A stretch of DNA of 64,000 nucleotides, from assembly GCA_014607495.2 (NCBI GenBank), contig CP053167.1:310001-374000 (forward strand), given 5' to 3'. The position numbers were made by a program, and so were the translations under genes. The DNA is from Carposina sasakii. Taxonomy: Eukaryota; Arthropoda; Insecta; Lepidoptera; Carposinidae. Shown here one piece after another: positions 57,768 to 64,000 of this stretch. Below the pieces are notes generated by a model. The model did no database searches. It had not been told where the DNA came from and worked only from the letters and a program-made list of their open reading frames with translations. Numbering within the stretch: position 1 is the stretch's first letter; each line of letters starts with the position of its first letter.

Positions 57768-57996
57768 ACTACAGCTGCTTCTCGTCCCGGGCATACTGTA
57801 CAAGTCAGTAGAGGGGCAAGAGGGTCTTGGTGTTTTGTAGGCGATGGGCTGACCACCTGTCACTACTAACCGAACTTGTACATGTCAACTATACCCTCAA
57901 AATTGGCCAGAAATGGCACCATATGGTTCTATCGGCCCTTGGTGCTCTGCCTACCCCATAAGGGATAAAGGCGTGATTATATATATGTATGTATAC
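57768..57996 (+). repeat. Family C retroposon
   Basis: Forward copy from cagctgcttctcgtcccggg to ataaaggcgtgattatatat, then atgtatgtat. Confidence 0.85.
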
Positions 57997-58223
57997 AAAA
58001 ATTTGAAAAAGTAATGTTTTAGGGTCACAGTTGCTTGATCAGTAGGTACTTCAAGTTTATTATTAGTTAAAATATCTGTCAACACTATGGTATTTTTCTG
58101 ACGTATTATAAATTTAACTACAGAACATACAACTGGCCTTTAGTTATTAAAGAGAATTTTAAAAGGAAAAATTATCAATGAATTGAGATTGATGTCATTA
58201 AGATCAATGAAATAATTTATTTA

Positions 58224-58412
58224 GAGTAAACGGGTTCTCAAATGGAGACCGCACCTCGGCAAGCGTAGCGTTGGGCGCCCTCCGGACAGATGGACTGATG
58301 ACTTGAAGAGGACGGCTGGTAGTGACTGGATGGTAAAAATGAGAGATCTAGCCATGTGGCGTACACTGGGGGAGGCCCAAGTCCAGCAGTGGACTGCAAT
58401 AGGCTGACGACG
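58224..58412 (+). pseudogene. RTE-type LINE, last ~60 codons
   Basis: gagtaaacgggttctcaaat starts at nearly the same point as the copy at 19838. The frame reads NGFSNGD-shifted text, but the sense frame gives KRVLKWRPHLGKRSVGRPPD, RWTDDLKRTAGSDWMVKMRD and a GEAQVQQWTAIG end, then gacgacgg. Confidence 0.8.
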
Positions 58413-58479
58413 GAATAATTTATTAGTATAAAAACTGGTACAGCATAATCTTATGCCTGAAATGTAGTCTTTAATTCAA

Positions 58480-58595
58480 TTATTATAAAATTATTAATAA
58501 AGAAATGAAAAAAATCTTTACCCGAGTGGGAATCGAACTCACGACCTCTGCATTCCGTGCTAGTGCTCTTACCACTGAGCTACTGGGTCAATTAC
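58480..58595 (-). repeat. SINE I (tRNA-derived)
   Basis: Minus strand: gacccagtagctcagtggta, agagcactagcacggaatg, cagaggtcgtgagttcgatt, cccactcgggtaaagattt, then the shared AT tail. Looks tRNA-like but is a retroposed copy. Confidence 0.85.
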
Positions 58596-58794
58596 TCGAA
58601 TGACTAACTTTATCATCTCTTTTCTAAATTACATATTGGCAACGTTATTTTTCATCCCGATAGCTATACACTAGCCAAATCTCGGCAAACAAAGCTGAAT
58701 CTCGCAGCACAATGTTTAAAGAAGATGAAACGATCAGCCATATCCTAACGGATTATATTAATGGAGAAGTGTTTTTATAAATTTATCTTAGTCA

Positions 58795-58920
58795 AGATAT
58801 TATATTATTATTAATAAAGAAATGGAAAAAATTCTTCACCCGAGTGGGAATCGAACCCACGACCTCTGCATTCCGTGCTAGTGCTCTTACCACTGAGCTA
58901 CCGGGTCAATTACTCGGATG
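58795..58920 (-). repeat. SINE I (tRNA-derived), best copy
   Basis: Minus strand: gacccggtagctcagtggta, agagcactagcacggaatgc, agaggtcgtgggttcgattc, ccactcgggtgaagaatttt. Closest to a real tRNA shape, with A and B boxes intact. The tail shared with 58480, 15540 and 4052 marks it as a SINE. Confidence 0.85.
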
Positions 58921-59454
58921 ACGAATTTAAAAAAAAATCCCGACTACGTAAAAATTTTGACTCAGTGTCACTAACGACTAAGAGGAATCTAATGAGATCT
59001 CTCAGTCTCAAATGTGACAAACTGTTTAGTTAGGCTCTAGAGAGGGTGCCAAAGAAATATAGTATTTACACATACACTCGAAAAACATAAGCCTTATTCT
59101 GGTGCAGTCGCCGGCAAAAACTATATCATCAAATCTATAATAAGTGCTCATCAAACATCTAGCCTCAGTGTAAAAAGCCCATTATTTAGCGAAACAAAAC
59201 CTTTACAAGTGCGGAACAATAACCCGGGTTGAACCGCAGGCTGCGGGGGTTGATTATACCTTTTGTTACTAAACGGTAAGGGGTGAATTTTTACACTTAT
59301 AATTACGGATGGATATTTTTGGAGTGATTTAAATGAAATAATTTGAATATGCCAAATCTTTAGTAATGACATTAGAGGGAAATAATTAATTATGAATATA
59401 CAAGAAATAGATATTTTTATTGTATGTATATATATTGTTTATTATATATGTATA
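58921..59454. other. No gene seen
   Basis: 58942-58985 resembles 3750-3790. Otherwise non-coding. Confidence 0.4.
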
Positions 59455-59570
59455 GGTCACCAACCCGCCTGCCCAGCGTGGTGACTATGGGCAAATACCC
59501 CACATGGCAGTCTTGTGGCGTGCCCTGGGGGAGGCCTACGTCCAGCAGTGGACTGCAATAGGCTGATGAT
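59455..59570 (+). repeat. Family B, 3' part
   Basis: ggtcaccaacccgcctgcc to ggactgcaataggctgatga; the tail is only tgatgat. Confidence 0.88.
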
Positions 59571-60394
59571 GTATATATTTAACAACAACAATTGATTAGA
59601 AATATAGGAATCCTTTGCCCCATTCATGACTCAAAATGGTACGCCAATTTTTTTCAAGTTTCATATTTGATAACAAAACCATAACGTTTATTCTGGCGCA
59701 GTCGGGTAAATTTTTATAGATATATACTTTTTATGCTTTAGTGATACCATCACAGCATAGTTATTTTGAAATTTAAAATGTCTACAAAACTTTCCAAACA
59801 TATAGCCGATGAAAATGTAATTCAAAATTAGTAACTGAATTTCAGCCAACGACTGAAACTGGTAACTCATTTTCATTAAAGTTCGTGTTAAATTATTTGA
59901 CTTGAGAATACTTTTTAAATAGAACTTCTATTATTATTATGCTATTTGAGTTATATGCATAAGTTACTATCATAGTGGTTTATATAATGTTGGTACAATC
60001 AACTCTGGTTTCCGTCTTTCTTCCTTCCTTCCTTTTCTTCTCCTGTCTAACCTTAGATAGATTGAATTTTCTTTATTGCACTATAAAGTTATACAAAGGC
60101 GAACTTAATGCTACATAGCATTCTCTCCCAGTTAACCATCCTTCCTCTTCTTTAGCGCACTGGCCGGCAGTGGCAGTTCAAGTGGCCGGGTCACTAGCCC
60201 CTCGGCCAGCTAAATCTTTCCCATTTTTGTACCCAGGACGACTCACGTCCATATAAATTTTTCGGCTTACATTATAAGAATACAGCTTACTTGGAAACAT
60301 TGATTTTATAGTATTTTATGTTGTTTAATTTGAATGATAAATGATGCTGTCATTTGGTAGGTAAATCATAGCACATTGGCATATGCTGTGCAAA
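59571..60394. other. LINE 3'-end-like remnant at about 60063-60200
   Basis: On the minus strand, CTTTGTATAACTTTATAGTG followed by CAATAAAGAAAATTC resembles the 3' end of insect LINEs. A (cttc)n run lies near 60020. Nothing else. Confidence 0.4.
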
Positions 60395-60600
60395 GCGGCA
60401 AAAGACCAATGGTTAAGATAATATTTATTTTATGCTAATATGCGCCTTTCAGTCAGAAGGCGTGGGTTCGATCCTAGTCACGGGCCTGTACCGCTGAAAT
60501 TCAATCAATTTATTTCATTTACGGATTTTAATGTACTTAATTTGTCACTTAGCTATACCCGAGGACGGTTGGCGTCAGACTGGCCGTACGTAAAATAAAC
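60395..60600 (+). repeat. SINE G (tRNA-derived), damaged head
   Basis: ccaatggttaagata, about 20 foreign bases, then gcgcctttcagtcagaaggc, gtgggttcgatcctagtcac and gggcctgtacc. The body continues cttagctatacccgaggac to about 60600. Confidence 0.75.
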
Positions 60601-62226
60601 GCTAAATCCTTCGTAATATAAGTGTCGAATGAAACCCAATAGATTGGCAGAAAAATAATGAAAATTGGCGTATGCTGTCCCGTTGTGAATTAAATATTAT
60701 TTATTTATTGTTATTTTAGGAGGGCTAACAGCGAAATTTATATAACATATAAACAATATCTATAACTTAGAACTATGCTAATAATAAGTCCCCACAGATA
60801 GCTTTAATAACATTAGTTGGTGCAGTGGAATACATAAATTAAGTCGGTACAGTAAGATACAGTGCCAGACATATAAAAAATTGCAAATAATATACGAAAA
60901 GAACTAAATGTGGATTAATTTGTCAGGATACACAGAAAAGAATGACACTCAAGCGCAAAAGGTTAGGTATTAGACCTATCACATCCCCGGTGAAGAGAAC
61001 AAAATAAAATGTAGGGAATTTATACTTATTTAATGCCACCAAATTTATCATCTGAATATAATTATATGTATATGTATATATATTGATTTTATATAGATTT
61101 AGATTTACGATTTAAAGTAGTCTGCATTCATTAAATGACGTATCGATGTCGATTATAATAAGGTCGATTCCGGCAGTCACACTTAAACCTACACATAAAA
61201 TTAGTCCTACCAATCCTTTCTCTCTCAGCTATTTATGTTAAGAACGGAGAGAGATAGACCTGACAAAGATTAGGTTTTCGTTTAAGTGTGACGGTCAAAA
61301 TCGATATAAATAAATAACATAACATTTCATAAAATCATATGCTTCACTAGCTTAAATAACTATGTGGCAACGTATGTAGATAGGTTATCTCACAAGTGAA
61401 GTTTTTATTGCACCCTCATTTCGGGTTATAATCTTCACACCAAATAACACCCGTTTCATTACCCCTGACTCATAAAAAGCCTGAAATCCGTTGCCCTCAA
61501 AAGATTTTACTGCATACATATTACCCTCTCGTTTCTTCTTTGCTTTTAGAGCGTTTTTTATCTCTGTCTGTTTTTCAAATGACTGATTGACGGATTAACG
61601 CACAGCCTTCGTTGATTGTAGACTGTAGAGACTTGCAACTTGAGGGGTGTGCTCTTTGTCCGATAATACCCCTAACGGGGTAAAAAAGGAGACAGATTTA
61701 CAACGCGACTCCTTGGTTCTATCTGTTTAAAATCTTCCATAAACTTACATTAAAGAATTTTGAACACTAAATTGCGTTACTAAGATAATTTTGGCGACAA
61801 AGTAATATTTAATGATAGACTCGTCCTATACCAGGGTCCACATAAAAATGTCTTAAACCTTTTAAAAACTTACAACTGGAGTGTATGAGTTTTAAATACT
61901 TTTGGTACATAGTTTTAATAAAAAGTCACATAAGTACGGCTCGTTATTAAAGTGCAAACGAGTGAATAAGCCGAGAGAAATATGTCTGCAAGTGGTGAAA
62001 TATCACCCATTAGGTATCTACATACGGGTTTAAAGCCTGCATTGCATTGACATTGAAATTGGATCAATTGAAGGCATCTGTAAAAACACATGAATGAGAT
62101 GTCTATAGGTATATTCAAAATAGCTATTTAAAATTAATGTACTTATGATATTTTTGTGGGTTATAAGATATTCGAAATACCTATTTGAAGTTAAAGTATC
62201 ATATTTGTGTGGATAATATAAGTATA
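60601..62226. other. No recognisable feature
   Basis: About 1.6 kb of AT-rich non-coding DNA. Confidence 0.4.
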
Positions 62227-62310
62227 CAGGGTATAACATAAGGCGTATAATAAGCGAAATTCCATGTAAATAAACCCGTACAAATAATGTTAATTTTTCC
62301 ACGTTGTATA
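62227..62310 (+). repeat. Family E arm remnant
   Basis: tacagggtataacataaggc and gtataataagcgaaattcca match the E arm. It directly precedes a D element. Confidence 0.6.
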
Positions 62311-62316
62311 GACATA

Positions 62317-62698
62317 CAGGGTGTTTTTTGTGGTCTCCTTTAACGAAGGGTACGTATTCTATACATGAAATAAAGTAAGTTTATGCCAAAAAAAATGCTG
62401 GGAAAAAAAAATTTTTTTTTTGAAAAAACATTTTAAATTCCTTGATCGTGCGAAATTTATAGTGTCTAGTGTTTATGTTAGTTTTTTTATAGACAGATAT
62501 TAATTATTTTTCGTGAAAAAACCTGATACGCGCGTCAATGTGCATTTATGCAGAAAAACGCAGTCTATTTACTCAACTTTGGACTCTAATATTTTGGAAA
62601 CCAGACACTTCCCAGGTATGCTTCCATGGAGAAAAATGATCGTGATGATGAGGAGATTCCGTAGTTTTCGGGAACGTTGACGAACAAAAATCATCCTG
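62317..62698 (+). repeat. Family D MITE, well preserved
   Basis: CAGGGTGTTTTTTG to ATCATCCTG with TA flanks. Used here as the reference copy when judging the mosaics at 1307 and 12042. Confidence 0.85.
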
Positions 62699-62974
62699 TA
62701 TTTCTGAATTTTATAACACCTAGCTAAGCTCGTCCAAATATCTGCCAGAGAACATAGGCTCGTTTTGTCACGTGGAATCTGAATTACTTTTGTTCAGAGC
62801 AAAAGTTTATGACAACGGAGGCGGCATTATGCTAAAGCCAGGGTGACTATGTATTCAGCTTTATGTAAAACTTTTATGTATTAATATAACTTGACAAAAC
62901 TTATAGAGAATATGCATAAAACGGAGGAAAAGATATAGTATTAAACCATGAACTCGGTTGTTCCATGTCGCTCT

Positions 62975-63053
62975 ATTGAATACATCAGCTGCATCTCCTT
63001 CGGCACTCGGACATACTCTCAGGCGATAAACTAGCAACTTGTTTCTGATAATC
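62975..63053 (+). repeat. Family A, internally deleted
   Basis: gaatacatcagctgcatctc, cttcggcactcgg and ctctcaggcgataaactagc, then aacttgtttctgat. Confidence 0.7.
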
Positions 63054-64000
63054 ATAAATAAATAATAAATTTAACTAACCAAGTAGCATTATTGTACTTA
63101 CAAACATTTTAAAAATATATTTTAGTGTGAGGTCTATCTCCAATGAGTACAGAATTTGGATGTCCTTCTGTGTCTTTACTAGGCTAACTTGTGTTATATA
63201 CCACAGATTTTTCTCCATGTATCCAACAATTTGCTACCTTACTTACAATTTAAAATAATAGGAAAAACTAGACAATAAGTATAATTGAAGTCCTAGGAAA
63301 AGCTCAGAGAATAAATAGATACAATTTCAGTGGATAATATAAATAAGGTGTAATTACATCTGCACAGATATATAGATAAACAATAAATAATCTAATGTAG
63401 GTCATGTCGGTTCAGTTTCAGCTGAGGGAAATAATTTGGAGATTTAGAATGCGTCGGCAGCCTTTGCGAAAAAGTTCTCAAACATTTGTAAATTCAGCCA
63501 CTGATTAGTAAAAATATCCACACAAATATTACAGTACGTTACATAAATGGTCCCACCGTCATCCCTGGAACGAGTGTATAGCAAACCATATCGTTTGTTC
63601 GTTTTATCTATTCAATAATCTAAAAAAGGCCAACAAAATCATATAAAAACTATATTTACTTGAAAATCTGTTTGCATTTTCCAAAGTGTTGAAGTATGAA
63701 ATTTTATGTGCATAGGCAGTGTCTACAGTAGCGCAAAATCGACGCTTATACCTTTAACAATTGTATGTATATTCAAGAGTATTCTACACGTGCACATACG
63801 ACTTTTAAGATTTATAAATCCATAAAAGAAGTAGTCTTTGTTATCATTATTAAAAAGTTTTTCTATTTCGTATCTATAAGCTATTGTCATCAGAAGTTGT
63901 TGACCCGTTATTTCCCATTCCAATAAGAATTTCGATAAATTTCTTCTTCCTACTAATATAAAGTATTCTTAAAAATATCGGACAGATAAAACAAAGTCGA
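63054..64000. other. No recognisable feature
   Basis: AT-rich, non-coding to the end of the window. Confidence 0.4.

Noticed and set aside
58795..58920. Possible functional tRNA gene
   Set aside because: A and B boxes are present, but the same AT tail follows in four copies, two truncated, and the stems pair poorly. It is a tRNA-derived SINE.

Overview
This is a eukaryotic, AT-rich, repeat-saturated stretch with no convincing host protein-coding gene. The repeats point to a moth or butterfly. They include Lep1-like non-autonomous Helitrons (5'-TC...CTAG-3', with the 3' end written in reverse as ctagtggacgcccgcg), RTE-type LINE 3' ends with (GATGAT)n tails, tRNA-derived SINEs, and an autonomous-type Helitron with the usual insect termini. 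The window looks like intergenic DNA or a large intron. Almost every short open frame outside 40-47 kb and 50 kb is a shadow or lies inside a repeat.

I use working family letters. A: ~200 bp repeat with the core gctgatgcggggcttcac (17 loci). B: SINE-like, ends in a piece shared with the RTE coding end plus (GAT)n (14 loci). C: ~230 bp, (TATG)n-tailed (7). D: ~380 bp TA-flanked CAGG...CCTG MITE (8). E: TA-flanked CAGGGTGTAAC fold-back. F: Lep1-like Helitron (10 pieces). G, H and I: three tRNA-derived SINEs. RTE: 5'-truncated LINE C-termini (7). There are also two hAT-like MITEs, a CATAG-ended fold-back, and several palindromes.

The centre of interest is 40.0-47.4 kb. A CR1/jockey-group LINE there has ORF1 (SGNH-hydrolase-like, Asn-rich tail) overlapping ORF2 (endonuclease + reverse transcriptase) and a (GATTT)n tail. 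A 2,977 bp Helitron (43260-46236) sits in the RT between motif B (GVPQGS) and motif C (FADD). Its boundaries can be read to the base: host A, TC...CTAG, host T. If the Helitron is read out, ORF2 is one open frame of 953 codons. The Helitron's own Rep-helicase frame has an N-terminal deletion, four stops, two frameshifts and an Asn in place of the Walker A Lys. Since the host LINE is clean, the simplest reading is that a defective Helitron copy was mobilised in trans.

A second LINE 3' half (50.0-50.9 kb, minus strand) has a near-perfect 26-bp hairpin just past its stop codon. Other structures worth noting are a perfect 42-bp-arm palindrome at 27.0 kb, a hAT-like MITE packed with TATCGAT motifs inserted in a B SINE (37.5 kb), a hAT MITE with a perfect 8-bp target duplication (31.1 kb), and a fold-back splitting an A repeat (25.7 kb).

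Three places (1.3-1.7, 12.0-12.4 and 17.4-17.9 kb) look like collinear patchworks of two neighbouring sequences. This is best explained by assembly consensus blending of two haplotypes, and it should be kept in mind before any of those copies is read as biology.

No operon, prokaryotic defence system, CRISPR array, rRNA or convincing stand-alone tRNA gene was found.
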